This document shows positions 41,319 to 49,755 of a stretch of 64,000 nucleotides of DNA, piece after piece. The stretch's first letter is position 1. The number at the start of each line of letters is the position of its first letter. Made by a program: the position numbers and the translations under genes. This stretch comes from Caldilineaceae bacterium (GTDB taxonomy: Bacteria; Chloroflexota; Anaerolineae; Caldilineales; Caldilineaceae): assembly GCA_020634815.1 (NCBI GenBank), contig JACKBA010000023.1:1-64000 (forward strand). Reading direction: 5' to 3'. Below the pieces are notes generated by a model that saw only the letters and a list, made by a program, of their open reading frames with translations, had not been told where the DNA came from and did no database searches.

Positions 41319-41879
41319 TCATTGGGTTTCTTGGAGGGCGCGTTCGAGCAGGTCCACCACCTGGAGTTCGCCAGCCCATTGCCGCAAGTAGTCCAGGTCC
41401 AGGTCGCCGGCGCGAACTTTCATCACGCCCAGAACATCGCGCCACTGGCGCTCAGAAACCTCACCGCCCAGGCGATACCATTCGAGCTTGGCCAGGATGG
41501 TGTCTTCAGGGCTGGCAAACCTGGCGTTGACCTCTCTGTCGAACGTGAAGGCCTGTCGTTGCGCGCGGGCAAGTTGCGAGTGCAAAAACGGGCGCGGGAG
41601 TGGGATGAAGATATCCACTTTGAACATGGTCTTCCGATGGATGATGTTGAAACTGAAATGGCTGCGGATGGCATCGGCGATCATTTCATCGTCCACGTAG
41701 AACTCATCTTCCAAGGCTGAAACAAATGGACGAAGATGTTCGGGCCGCATTTCGGCGACTATGTCCGAGTCCTGTGTGGTGCGGACCATGCCGTAGAGCG
41801 TACTGGCGAGTGAGCCGCCAATGAGATATGGCACGCCCAGCGTCTCAAAGACACCGGTCACCAACAGGGTTACTTCCAT
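41319..41879 (-). CDS. Nucleotidyltransferase-fold protein (AbiEii/DUF6036-like)
   Basis: A 186-residue protein from the ATG at 41879; a GTG at 41894 is possible and the longer frame overlaps the upstream gene. The nucleotidyltransferase motif is GGSLASTLYGMVRTTQDSDIVAEM, with G-S and the paired Asp of D-x-D. It is followed by FKVDIF, whose third acidic residue fits the catalytic triad. The C-terminal part (EDTILAKLEWYRLGGEVSERQWRDVLGVM) is typical of this family in Chloroflexota and cyanobacteria. Such genes commonly form a pair with a small protein, as here, and may be toxin-antitoxin or tRNA-modifying systems. Element B lies about 90 bases downstream. Confidence 0.85.
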   Translation of the reverse strand: MEVTLLVTGVFETLGVPYLIGGSLASTLYGMVRTTQDSDIVAEMRPEHLRPFVSALEDEFYVDDEMIADAIRSHFSFNIIHRKTMFKVDIFIPLPRPFLHSQLARAQRQAFTFDREVNARFASPEDTILAKLEWYRLGGEVSERQWRDVLGVMKVRAGDLDLDYLRQWAGELQVVDLLERALQETQ

Positions 41880-41883
41880 CGGC

Positions 41884-42138
41884 TCATTCTGCACGGCCGC
41901 GTTCTCCGTACACTTTGCGCGCCATGTCCTCTCCGAGCACCAACTCAGCCAGCATGAAACGCAACTCGGCGTCATCTGCGTCGGGGTATTGTGAGCGCAA
42001 TCCGGTCAATGCCAGCGTGCGGGCAAGTTGGTTGAGTTGCGCCAACATCTCCATTTTTCGCGTGGGGCTTGCCTGCCGCCACAACTGAATTTGCAGGGCC
42101 TCCATCCTGGGATGCGTGTCGCTAAACAAGGCGCTCAT
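41884..42138 (-). CDS. Small partner protein of the nucleotidyltransferase
   Basis: An 84-residue helical protein (LWRQASPTRKMEMLAQLNQLARTLALTGLRSQYPDADDAEL, then LAELVLGEDMARKVYGERG). This type is repeatedly found directly before nucleotidyltransferases of this family. It starts at the ATG at 42138 with a GAAG ribosome-binding site. The nucleotidyltransferase start codon follows four bases after its stop. If the pair is a toxin-antitoxin module this would be the antitoxin candidate, but that is inference. The pair lies between the two repeat copies. Confidence 0.78.
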   Translation of the reverse strand: MSALFSDTHPRMEALQIQLWRQASPTRKMEMLAQLNQLARTLALTGLRSQYPDADDAELRFMLAELVLGEDMARKVYGERGRAE

Positions 42139-42220
42139 TGCAGGCTTCTTTCGCTCAGTCAAGGTTCGACACCATCCATTATAGGACACTCGCCCTGATT
42201 TCGCGACACACCCTGTCGCG

Positions 42221-42343
42221 TTGGCCGTGTCCCAGGAAAGCGGCGGGTCAGCCCCAGCGTGCGTTGTACCGGTCATCCTGCGGTTCCATACGAGGAGTCG
42301 GTTGGACAGTGCGACGCACGCGGCCAACACTCTGTGACAGGCG
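42221..42343. repeat. Copy C of the dispersed inverted-repeat element
   Basis: It shares TTGG-CGTGTCCCAGGAA at its left end with copy B and the inner arms GCGTGCGTTGTACCGGTCA (42257-42275) and GGACAGTGCGACGCACGC (42304-42321), which are imperfectly inverted. Same orientation as copy B. The two copies bracket the nucleotidyltransferase pair. The remainder of the gap to 42488 has no gene. Confidence 0.8.
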
Positions 42344-42487
42344 CACTGAATTTCGATACCGGCACGGCACGCGCAGTGAGTACAGGATGAGCGCGGATTG
42401 GGCTGTCATCCTGCCGGCACTTGCGGTAGGATAGGGCGCAGCCAGGGAAACCTTCTCTGCGTCAGGCACCAGTACGGAGGGGGGACA

Positions 42488-43318
42488 ATGCGAACAGGTA
42501 CAGCCGCAGTCAACAGCACACGACTCTATTACGAGGAAGCCGGCGCCGGCCCGGCGGTCGTCCTCATCCACGGTTTCACCCTCGACACGCGCATGTGGGA
42601 CGATCAGTTCTTGCCCCTGGCAGATCATCACCGCGTGGTCCGCTACGACCTGCGCGGCTTTGGCAAGTCGGCGGTGCCTACGGGCGAGCGCTACGCGCAC
42701 GTGGCGGATCTGCGCGCCCTGCTGGATCACCTGGGCATCGAGCAGGCAGCGCTCGTAGGCCTCTCCAAGGGCGGCGGTGTGGCGCTCGACTTTGCGCTGG
42801 CCCATCCGTCGCGCGTGCCGGGGGTGGCGCTCGTCGATACGATCCTCGGCGGGTTTGCCTGGTCGGACGCCGGCAGAGCACGCGATGACGCAGTGTGGGA
42901 GGCGGCGCGCGCCGGCGGCATTGCGGCGGCAAAAGCATCGTGGCTGGCGCACCCGCTTTTTGCGCCGGCCATGCGCCAGCCGGCGGTGGCAGCACGGCTG
43001 ACGCAGATCATCGACGATTACTCGGGCTGGCATTTCGTCAACGACGACCCGGAGGAACGGATGCGCCCACCGGCTGCGACACGCCTCGAAGGGTTGACGA
43101 TGCCGGTCCAAGTGATCGTTGGCGACCAGGACCTGCCAGACTTTACAGCGATTGCAACGTTCATCGGCGAGCAGGTGGCGCACGTCCGCACGCTTGTCCT
43201 GCCCGGCGTCGGGCACATGGCCAACATGGAGGCGCCTGCGGCCGTGACGCTAGCCCTGCTCGACTTTCTGGCCGGGCTGCCGGCTGCCGGCCCAGATTCG
43301 CTCACCCGCCACGCATGA
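42488..43318 (+). CDS. Alpha/beta-fold hydrolase
   Basis: A 276-residue protein started at the ATG at 42488 with GGAGGGGGG upstream. The oxyanion region is VVLIHGFTLDTRMWDDQ. The nucleophile elbow is VGLSKGGGVAL, with the serine of G-x-S-x-G and a Lys where relatives usually have Met. The acid is in VIVGDQDLPDF and the catalytic His in LPGVGHMANMEAP. The overall type matches 3-oxoadipate enol-lactonase-like hydrolases. Its end overlaps the convergent membrane-protein gene by 17 bases. Substrate unknown. Confidence 0.9.
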   Translation: MRTGTAAVNSTRLYYEEAGAGPAVVLIHGFTLDTRMWDDQFLPLADHHRVVRYDLRGFGKSAVPTGERYAHVADLRALLDHLGIEQAALVGLSKGGGVALDFALAHPSRVPGVALVDTILGGFAWSDAGRARDDAVWEAARAGGIAAAKASWLAHPLFAPAMRQPAVAARLTQIIDDYSGWHFVNDDPEERMRPPAATRLEGLTMPVQVIVGDQDLPDFTAIATFIGEQVAHVRTLVLPGVGHMANMEAPAAVTLALLDFLAGLPAAGPDSLTRHA

Positions 43319-43934
43319 GGCCGCCGGCCAGGATCAGCAGGATGAGATAGCTCATGAAGGGCGGCCAGTCGTGCAGGACGAAGGCTGCGGCGAGCGCTCC
43401 TGCTACGCACAGCCCGGCCACCACCCACCCCAGCACGGGCAGCGTGCCGGCCAGCGCCAGTGCTGCGCCCATCAGCGCAATGCCGGCCAGCGCAACAGCG
43501 GTGTACGGCCAGAAGGTGTCGGCGTTGACGAGCACCGGCAGTGGGGCGTTCGGATCGTGCCCGGCCAGCAGGGCGGCAGCCTGCGCGCCGAGGTAAAGCC
43601 GATTCACCGTGATGGGCAGCCAGAGCAGCAGCGCCGCCATGCCGGCGACGGTGGCGGCCACGGCCAGCCCGCGCGGCAAGCCGTCCGGCAACCGCACTGC
43701 AATCCAGCCAAAGATGATCGCTACGGCCAGAAAGCAAACCGGAAAGATGATCGCCTGGGCCGTCCAGCCGATGCGGTCATTGGCAATCAGCGTCAGCTTC
43801 TCCTGGGATGTGGCGGGCAGCGGCCACTGGCGGAAGTAGGCCGCTGCCCAGGCCCCGACCATGAAGAGCATGACAGTGATGAGCAGGGCAACCCAGGCAG
43901 GTCGCAGCGCGTTGAGTGACTGTGTTGGCTCCAT
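43302..43934 (-). CDS. Membrane protein with about six helices
   Basis: A 210-residue integral membrane protein. Hydrophobic stretches include WVALLITVMLFMVGAWAAAYF, AIIFPVCFLAVAIIFGWIAV, AVAATVAGMAALLLWLPITV and YTAVALAGIALMGAALALAG. Extracytoplasmic loops contain RQWPLPATSQEKLTL and HDPNAPLPVLVNADTFWPYT. I do not recognise the family. It is the last gene of the minus-strand electron-transfer operon, 22 bases after the BphX-like gene. Confidence 0.7.
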   Translation of the reverse strand: MEPTQSLNALRPAWVALLITVMLFMVGAWAAAYFRQWPLPATSQEKLTLIANDRIGWTAQAIIFPVCFLAVAIIFGWIAVRLPDGLPRGLAVAATVAGMAALLLWLPITVNRLYLGAQAAALLAGHDPNAPLPVLVNADTFWPYTAVALAGIALMGAALALAGTLPVLGWVVAGLCVAGALAAAFVLHDWPPFMSYLILLILAGGLMRGG

Positions 43935-43956
43935 CTTCTTTCGTTGTCCTTGGTGG

Positions 43957-44379
43957 TCACCCGCCGGCAGCGACTTCCCGCTCGGCCTGGCGCACGAAGA
44001 GGATGCCCGTCACGATGATCGCCAGGTGCACGGCGATAAAGACCAGGTACCCCACCAGATCGTAGCCGCGCACGATCAAGTAGATGTCGTCGAGCACGCC
44101 GTGCGCGAACTCGAGCCAGACCAGCAGCCAGACCGCGCCCAGATAGCGACGCGGATTGAACGACGCCCACAGCATGAAGGTGGCAAGGCCGAACACCTCG
44201 AAGGCAAAGGGCGACCAGCCATCGACGAAGGCCATGATCACGTCTTGCGTGACGGGAAAGGGAAAGGTCATCATGCCGTCCACAAAGTTGGGGTTGAGCA
44301 GAACAAAGTAGAGATTCATCAACGCCAGCAGCAGATAGAAGCCGCCGACGATGCGGAACCACCAGACAAGTTTCTTCAC
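43957..44379 (-). CDS. BphX-like membrane protein
   Basis: A 140-residue four-helix membrane protein starting at a GTG (44379) with a GGAG upstream. A larger frame up to 44730 overlaps the cupredoxin gene and is rejected. It opens with KKLVWWFRIVGGFYLLLALMNLYFVLLNP, a pattern I associate with the BphX-like family. The last helix ends AVHLAIIVTGILFVRQAEREV. Function is unknown; members often accompany respiratory or catabolic genes. It sits 26 bases after the cupredoxin gene. Confidence 0.72.
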   Translation of the reverse strand: MKKLVWWFRIVGGFYLLLALMNLYFVLLNPNFVDGMMTFPFPVTQDVIMAFVDGWSPFAFEVFGLATFMLWASFNPRRYLGAVWLLVWLEFAHGVLDDIYLIVRGYDLVGYLVFIAVHLAIIVTGILFVRQAEREVAAGG

Positions 44380-44405
44380 GAATATCTCCTCTTGTGCAGT
44401 CGTTG

Positions 44406-44744
44406 TCACTCTTCCACAATCAGCAGGCCGGTCATGCCGGCCGCCACGTGGCCCGGCGAACCACAATAAAACGTATACTGCCCCGCCGCCTCCGGCGTAA
44501 AGATGATCTCTGCCGTCTCGTGCGCGACCAGCGGGCGGTGGATGGCGAAGGCATCGATGTCGAATGCATGTGCATAGCCATCTTCGTTGACCACGCGCAG
44601 CGTGACCTGCTGGCCTGCCCGGACATGCACCTCGCCCTGGCGAAAGTGCATGTCCTTCATGGCAACGGTCAGCGCGCCCGGCGAGTCGCTGCAGCCTGTC
44701 AGGAGCAGCGCCAGAGCTGCGACACACCACAGCGCGCGCATCAT
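44406..44744 (-). CDS. Cupredoxin lipoprotein (blue copper)
   Basis: A 112-residue protein from the ATG at 44744, which overlaps the cytochrome stop (ATGA); 44741 is also ATG. A lipoprotein signal ends in LLLTGCS, so it is anchored by Cys. The copper ligands of a type-1 site appear in the right order: His in GYAHAFDI, Cys in TFYCGSPGH, His of that PGH, and Met in AAGMTG. The strands before and after fit the cupredoxin barrel. It should accept electrons from the co-transcribed diheme cytochrome c, or donate to it, outside the membrane. Confidence 0.92.
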   Translation of the reverse strand: MMRALWCVAALALLLTGCSDSPGALTVAMKDMHFRQGEVHVRAGQQVTLRVVNEDGYAHAFDIDAFAIHRPLVAHETAEIIFTPEAAGQYTFYCGSPGHVAAGMTGLLIVEE

Positions 44745-45724
44745 CACTGGACCGGCGCGGTCAAGTACGAATAGAGCGCGGCCAGGTCGTCGTCGGTCAT
44801 CTTGGCCGCGTTGCGCCACGGCATCGTCTCCGGGAAGGGCGCGCCATCCGGCTTGACGCCGCCGCGCATCATGGCGACGAACTGCGCCTGGTCCAGCGTC
44901 CCCACCAGCGGTCGCGGGCTTGGCACCGCCGGACCGAGCGCCGATTCAGCGGTTCCCTCCAGATCCGGGCCGTGACAGCCGCGGCACTCGCCATAGGTCG
45001 CCACATACTTGCCATAGTCGGCGGTGATGCCCTGTGGCGGCGCCTGGACACTTGCCGCGCCGGGCGGCTGGGCCGGCAGGATGCCGGCGCCGATCATGAT
45101 CGCGCCGATGTAGTTCAGACTGTCGCCGGTGACGCCGGCGGAGGGCGCCGCTTCCAGCGAGCGCAGGTAGGCGATGATTGCCTGCGTGTCGTCGTCGCTC
45201 AACTCCTTGTAGGGCAGAAAATCCATGAAGCCGAGCTTTGTTCCTTGATTGTTGATGCTGTGGCGCAGCGCACGGAAGATCTCGCCGTCGCTGTAGGATG
45301 CCAGCTTCCCGCCCGGCGTCAGATTCTCGGTGACCATGTCGCTCATGAAGCCAAAGCCTTCGGCCGCCGCGATATTCCAGCCGCCGGTCAATGGCTGCTG
45401 CTCGGTTGGGTTGCCGTCCGGCCCCACCGCGCCGTGACAGCCGATGCACGAGAGGTTGACCAGGTAGTCGCCGCGGGCGATCTGCTCCGGCGTACCCGCA
45501 ACGGTCAGGTCGGGCGCGGCCGGCGCGCCGGGGAAGTAGGTGGCGGCGATCCCGCGGCCGCCGGTGAGGGCAAGCGCCGCAAAGAGCACCGTCAGCAGGC
45601 CGGCGCCCAGCCCGCCGGCGATCTTCACCCACAGCCGGCGGGCGCGGATTGCCCGCCACGTGAGCCAGCCGCACAGCACGGCCAGTGCAATGAACAGAAC
45701 GAGAAACAGAAGATTGACGACCAC
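44744..45724 (-). CDS. Membrane-anchored diheme cytochrome c
   Basis: A 326-residue protein with a GTG start (45724) preceded by AGGAAGGAG. Two N-terminal helices (LLFLVLFIALAVLCGWLTW and GLGAGLLTVLFAALALTG) anchor it. The heme sites are CIGCH (about residue 93) and CRGCH (about 248). Each is followed by a probable axial-Met region (GFMSDM or FMDF, and ETMPWRN). It resembles alcohol-dehydrogenase or sulfite-oxidase-type diheme subunits. The cupredoxin gene overlaps its stop codon by three bases, and membrane proteins lie on both sides, pointing to a small electron-transfer module. Confidence 0.9.
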   Translation of the reverse strand: MVVNLLFLVLFIALAVLCGWLTWRAIRARRLWVKIAGGLGAGLLTVLFAALALTGGRGIAATYFPGAPAAPDLTVAGTPEQIARGDYLVNLSCIGCHGAVGPDGNPTEQQPLTGGWNIAAAEGFGFMSDMVTENLTPGGKLASYSDGEIFRALRHSINNQGTKLGFMDFLPYKELSDDDTQAIIAYLRSLEAAPSAGVTGDSLNYIGAIMIGAGILPAQPPGAASVQAPPQGITADYGKYVATYGECRGCHGPDLEGTAESALGPAVPSPRPLVGTLDQAQFVAMMRGGVKPDGAPFPETMPWRNAAKMTDDDLAALYSYLTAPVQ

Positions 45725-45760
45725 AGCTTTGCTCCTTCCTTCAAATCGGTGAATACAGAA

Positions 45761-46315
45761 TCAGGCAGGCTGCATCTGGCCGGCGCTGCCCTTGACGAAG
45801 ATCCAGCCGAGCCACAGCAGCCAGACGACATAGAGGACTCCCACCACCAGGTTGGCGATGCCCACCAGATCGGCGGCGCCGGCCGCCATGGGCACGAGCA
45901 TGGCCAGCGTCAGCACGCCCATGAGCATGGCCACAACGCCCACGCCGCTCGGCAGCCGCGGGCTGCGCCAGGCCAGCCAGCCCAGCAACAGCGCGCCGAG
46001 GCCGTAGCAGATCGTCAGCACAATAACGGTGGGATTGGTAATGTCGGTCGGGTCGACAAAGAGGCTGGCCACCATGCTGATCCCAAGCAGGAGCAGCGCT
46101 GCCAGGCTGAGCGCGCCCGACTCGCTGCGGTGCAGGACGTACAGGGACCAGAGCGTCACCAGGAAGACGATTGAACTGGTCGCGTACAGGGTCGCGGCCA
46201 TCGGCGGCGCACCGGCATCGCCGGCGCCCATCCACAGCACCATGGAACCGACATAGAGCAGGGCGCTGATGATGGCGGCGATCCCGCCGAAGCGAAGCGT
46301 TGATTGGGTGTTCAT
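45761..46315 (-). CDS. Polytopic membrane protein, unknown
   Basis: A 184-residue protein from the ATG at 46315 (AGGAG seven bases upstream). Six hydrophobic helices can be drawn (FGGIAAIISALLYVGSMVLWM, YATSSIVFLVTLWSLYVL, SLAALLLLGISMVASLFV, IVLTICYGLGALLLGWLAW, VVAMLMGVLTLAMLVPMAAG and LVVGVLYVVWLLWLGWIF). A longer frame to 46504 is rejected. It resembles uncharacterised DUF-type membrane proteins of six-helix layout. It precedes the cytochrome c gene by 36 bases. Confidence 0.72.
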   Translation of the reverse strand: MNTQSTLRFGGIAAIISALLYVGSMVLWMGAGDAGAPPMAATLYATSSIVFLVTLWSLYVLHRSESGALSLAALLLLGISMVASLFVDPTDITNPTVIVLTICYGLGALLLGWLAWRSPRLPSGVGVVAMLMGVLTLAMLVPMAAGAADLVGIANLVVGVLYVVWLLWLGWIFVKGSAGQMQPA

Positions 46316-46385
46316 CCTTGTTCTCCTTTGGGTTGAAACAATTGTGGTCACGAGTTGTCTGGTTGGTCGAGCAGCGTAGATTGCT

Positions 46386-46610
46386 TTAGCTCTCCTCCTC
46401 GGGATCGTCCTCCGGCGGCGGGCCTGCCGTCCACTGGCCGATGTAGGCCAGCAGGTCGGCACTACTGCGAAAGCCGATGCGATCCCCTGTTTGCGGAAAC
46501 TCAAGACTGTAGCGCCAGCGTGCCGTCGCAGTCATAGGCTCCCCTTCCTGCCAGATGGTCAGAATGAAACTGTGATAGCGCAGCGTGTTGCCGCCTGGAT
46601 TGCTTTTCAT
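46386..46610 (-). CDS. Small protein with a RYHSFILTIW motif
   Basis: A 74-residue soluble protein. The order RYHSFILTIWQEGEP, WRYSLEFPQTGDRIGFRSSADLLAYIG and an acidic tail matches a small domain widespread in Chloroflexota. That domain is often encoded near or fused to other regulators. It has no signal peptide. It is divergent from the BTAD regulator at 46696 by 85 bases, so it may share its promoter region. Function unknown. Confidence 0.72.
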   Translation of the reverse strand: MKSNPGGNTLRYHSFILTIWQEGEPMTATARWRYSLEFPQTGDRIGFRSSADLLAYIGQWTAGPPPEDDPEEES

Positions 46611-46695
46611 GGTGTAGCGATTCTCCCCCGGCTGTGGTACGCTTCGCCCATCCTACCCACCGATCATTTAGAAATCATTTGCTGGAGCGCACAGG

Positions 46696-49600
46696 ATGAC
46701 AGCCAGGCTGGAACTCTTGCTTTTGGGAGGCATGGAAATCCGGCTGGATGGCGCGCCGCTGACCGCTTTCATCTCCGTCAAGGTGCCGGCGCTGCTGGCC
46801 TATCTCGCCATTGTGGAGCGGCCCGTCCAGCGTGACCTGCTGGCGACGCTCTTCTGGGGCGAGATGGGCGACGCCGATGCCAAGAACAATTTGCGCCAGG
46901 CTCTCACCAACCTGCGCAAGACCTGCGACCCGTTTCTGGAGATCACGCGCGACAGCGCGTCGCTGCGGGCGGACGCAGACTGCCGGCTCGACGTGACCGA
47001 GTTTGTACGCGGCGTTCGCCTGGCGGCCCGGCTGCCGGCGGAAGAACGCATCGCCCCGCTGGCCGAAGCGACCGCGCTGTATCGCGGCGACCTGCTCGAA
47101 GGGGTGGTGCTGCGTGACGCGCCGGACTTCGAGGAGTGGCTCGTGGCGCAGCGGGCGCGGCTGCGCGAGCTGATGCTCAACGCGCTGCACGACCTCGTCG
47201 GCCTGCAAATGGCGGAAGGGCGCTTTCCCGAGGCCATCGACGGCGCCACGCGTCTGCTGGCCCTCGACCCGTGGCGCGAAGAGGCGCACCGCCAACTGAT
47301 GCTGGCGCTGGCGCGCACGGGCCAGCGCAGCGCGGCGCTGGCGCAGTTCGAGCAGTGCCGGCGCATCATGCGTGAGGTCTTCGATGTCGAGCCGACGGAC
47401 GAGACCGCCGAACTGGCCGCGCAGATCAAGGCCGCGCTGCACGGGCCGCGTCACAACCTGAACGCGCCGATCAACGAGTTTGTGGGGCGCGCGCCGGAAC
47501 TGCGCACCTTGCGCCGCCTGCTGGCCGACCCTGTCGTGCGCCTGGTCACGCTGACCGGTCCCGGCGGCATCGGCAAGACGCGGCTTGCGTTGCAGGCGGC
47601 CGCCGAGCGCATCGACTATCACCTGGCCGGCGTGCGCTTTGTCGGGCTGACGCCGGTGGACAACGGCGCCGACATCATCCCGGCCATGATGGAGGCGTTG
47701 CAGATTCCCGCCATCCATGCCGACAACCCATGGCCGGCGCTGATCGGCTACCTGCGCAGCCGCGATATCCTCCTTGTCCTGGATGACTTCGAGCACGTCC
47801 TGACGCCCAGAAATGTGGAGACGGTGGCCCGGCTGCTGGCCGGCGCCGCCACCCTGCGTATCATCGTCACCTCACGCGCGCGGCTCCAGCTCCAGGCCGA
47901 GCGGGTCATTGAGATCGAGGGCCTGCCCTATCCCGCCGCCGATGCGGCCGCGCCGGCCGCCGACTACGCCGCAATCGAGCTCTTCACACGCCGCGCCCGG
48001 CAACAGGATGCGGCCTTTGCGCTCTCACCCACAACGATGGAACCGGTTGCGCACATCTGCCGTGCGGTGGGCGGCATGCCGCTGGCGATCGAGCTGGCCG
48101 CGGCCTGGACGCGCACGCTGACGATCGAGGGCATCCTCGACGAAATCACGCGCGGCATCGACATCCTGACCGCAACCATGCACGACGTCCCGCCGCGCCA
48201 TCGCAGCATGCGCGCCGTCTTTGCCGCCTCCTGGCAGATGCTCACGGCGGAAGAGCAGGCCGTCTTCGCCGGTGCGGCGCTCTTTCGCGGTGGCTTCGAG
48301 ACGGCGGCCGCCCGCGCCGTCGTCGATGCCACGCCGCAGCAACTCGCGCACCTGGTCGACCGGTCGCTGTTGCGCCGCACCCCCGATGGCCGCTACCGGC
48401 GCCATCCCCTGCTGCTGCAATATGCCACCGAGCAGCTTGACCGCCGCCCCGCCGAGGCCGCCCACTATGCCCAACGCCATGTCGCCTATTTCGGCGGCTG
48501 GCTCCAGACGCTCACCCCGGCCATCTACGGCGACGGGCAGGCCGCCGCGCTGGAGGCCGTGCGGCGCGAGCTGGACAACGTGCGCCAGGCGTGGAAGCTG
48601 GCCTGCGAGCAGGGCGCGTTTGCCTTCTTTGCCGAGGTGCTCGACGCGCTGCTGCTCGTCTTCGACATGACGGCGCTGAGCTACGTCGCCCGCGAACTCT
48701 GCGAGAGCGCCCGCCGTGCGCTGGCCGCGTGCGACCCTGCCACGCCGGACGAACGCGTCGCACTGGCACGCGTCACGGCAATGGAGGGCGTCTTTGCGTT
48801 CCGCGTCGGCGATTTCGGGCGAGCGCGCGAACTAACCGAGGGAGCGCTGGCGACGCTGCGCGCCGAGTCGGCCGCGCCGTGGGTGCTGGGCCATACGCAT
48901 ACCTTTCTGGGCGGGGCGTACTTTGGCCTCGGCGACTTGGAGCGAGCGCTTGCCGAGTTCCAGCACGCGCTGGATGCATACACGGCCGCCGGCTCGGCCT
49001 GGGGGCGCGCCACGGCCCTGGGCAACATCGCCGAGATGTACATGGTGTGGGGCGAAGAGCGCGAGGCATTGGACTATGCCCGGCGCGCGCAGGCCATCGC
49101 CGAGCCGGGCGGCAACCCCTATCTGCTGGCGCACAACACCTACCGCCTGGCCGTGCTGCTGGCCAACGCCGGCGACTATGACGCCGCGCAGCGCTACCAG
49201 CGTGCCAGCCTTGCCCATGCCGAGCAACTGAACTATGCCAGCGGGGTCGGGCTGGCGACCGCCTCGCTCGGCGACCTGGCTTTTGCCACCGGCGACTTTG
49301 CCGGCGCGGCGCAGCACTTTGGGGCGGCGGTCGAGCTTCATCGCGGCGCCGGCAATTGGATGGACGAAGCGCGCTATCTCGTGCGCCAGGCCGAGGCCGA
49401 GCTGGCCCAGGATAACCTGGAGGCGTGCCGGGCGTTGCTCTACACAGCGCTGCGCAAGGCAATCCAGGCCGACGCCGGCGCGGCACAGATGGACGCGCTG
49501 CTCCAGGTTGCCCGGCTGTGGCTGCGCCAGCAGCGCACGGCCGAGGCGGCGGCGCTTCTGCGGTATGTCGCCGGCGGTGGAGCGAGCACGACCACCGCGC

Positions 49601-49704
49601 GCGCCACCGCGCAGACATTGTTGGATGGTATCGACAGCAAGCTCATCCAGGAGGATACTGAACCCGAGCCGATTTCGCTCGCCGGCGTCCTGGCCAATCT
49701 CTGA
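46696..49704 (+). CDS. BTAD/NB-ARC/TPR transcriptional regulator (AfsR-like)
   Basis: A 1002-residue regulator. Domains in order are a winged-helix plus BTAD region (ELLLLGGMEIRLDGAPLTAFISVKVPALLAYLAI, residues about 5-260), then an NB-ARC-type ATPase. The ATPase has Walker A GPGGIGKTR (about 289), Walker B LLVLDDFEHV (about 355) and the SRARLQLQAE sensor. A winged-helix linker (MRAVFAASWQMLTAEEQAVFAG) and TPR repeats follow (GDLERALAEFQHALDAYTAAG, AAQHFGAAVELHRGAG). Such STAND regulators respond to ligands by ATP-driven assembly. Targets are unknown; the neighbours are electron-transfer and amino-acid genes. The start at 46696 has GGAGCG upstream. Confidence 0.92.
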   Translation: MTARLELLLLGGMEIRLDGAPLTAFISVKVPALLAYLAIVERPVQRDLLATLFWGEMGDADAKNNLRQALTNLRKTCDPFLEITRDSASLRADADCRLDVTEFVRGVRLAARLPAEERIAPLAEATALYRGDLLEGVVLRDAPDFEEWLVAQRARLRELMLNALHDLVGLQMAEGRFPEAIDGATRLLALDPWREEAHRQLMLALARTGQRSAALAQFEQCRRIMREVFDVEPTDETAELAAQIKAALHGPRHNLNAPINEFVGRAPELRTLRRLLADPVVRLVTLTGPGGIGKTRLALQAAAERIDYHLAGVRFVGLTPVDNGADIIPAMMEALQIPAIHADNPWPALIGYLRSRDILLVLDDFEHVLTPRNVETVARLLAGAATLRIIVTSRARLQLQAERVIEIEGLPYPAADAAAPAADYAAIELFTRRARQQDAAFALSPTTMEPVAHICRAVGGMPLAIELAAAWTRTLTIEGILDEITRGIDILTATMHDVPPRHRSMRAVFAASWQMLTAEEQAVFAGAALFRGGFETAAARAVVDATPQQLAHLVDRSLLRRTPDGRYRRHPLLLQYATEQLDRRPAEAAHYAQRHVAYFGGWLQTLTPAIYGDGQAAALEAVRRELDNVRQAWKLACEQGAFAFFAEVLDALLLVFDMTALSYVARELCESARRALAACDPATPDERVALARVTAMEGVFAFRVGDFGRARELTEGALATLRAESAAPWVLGHTHTFLGGAYFGLGDLERALAEFQHALDAYTAAGSAWGRATALGNIAEMYMVWGEEREALDYARRAQAIAEPGGNPYLLAHNTYRLAVLLANAGDYDAAQRYQRASLAHAEQLNYASGVGLATASLGDLAFATGDFAGAAQHFGAAVELHRGAGNWMDEARYLVRQAEAELAQDNLEACRALLYTALRKAIQADAGAAQMDALLQVARLWLRQQRTAEAAALLRYVAGGGASTTTARATAQTLLDGIDSKLIQEDTEPEPISLAGVLANL

Positions 49705-49755
49705 CCGGCGGCCGGAGTGTTCTCTGTGCCGCCACAATCTGCAACGGGAGTAGAC

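Noticed and set aside
41319..42138. Confident toxin-antitoxin call for the nucleotidyltransferase pair
   Set aside because: The architecture is suggestive, but the known toxin-antitoxin families with this fold have different partners, so it is left as a possibility.
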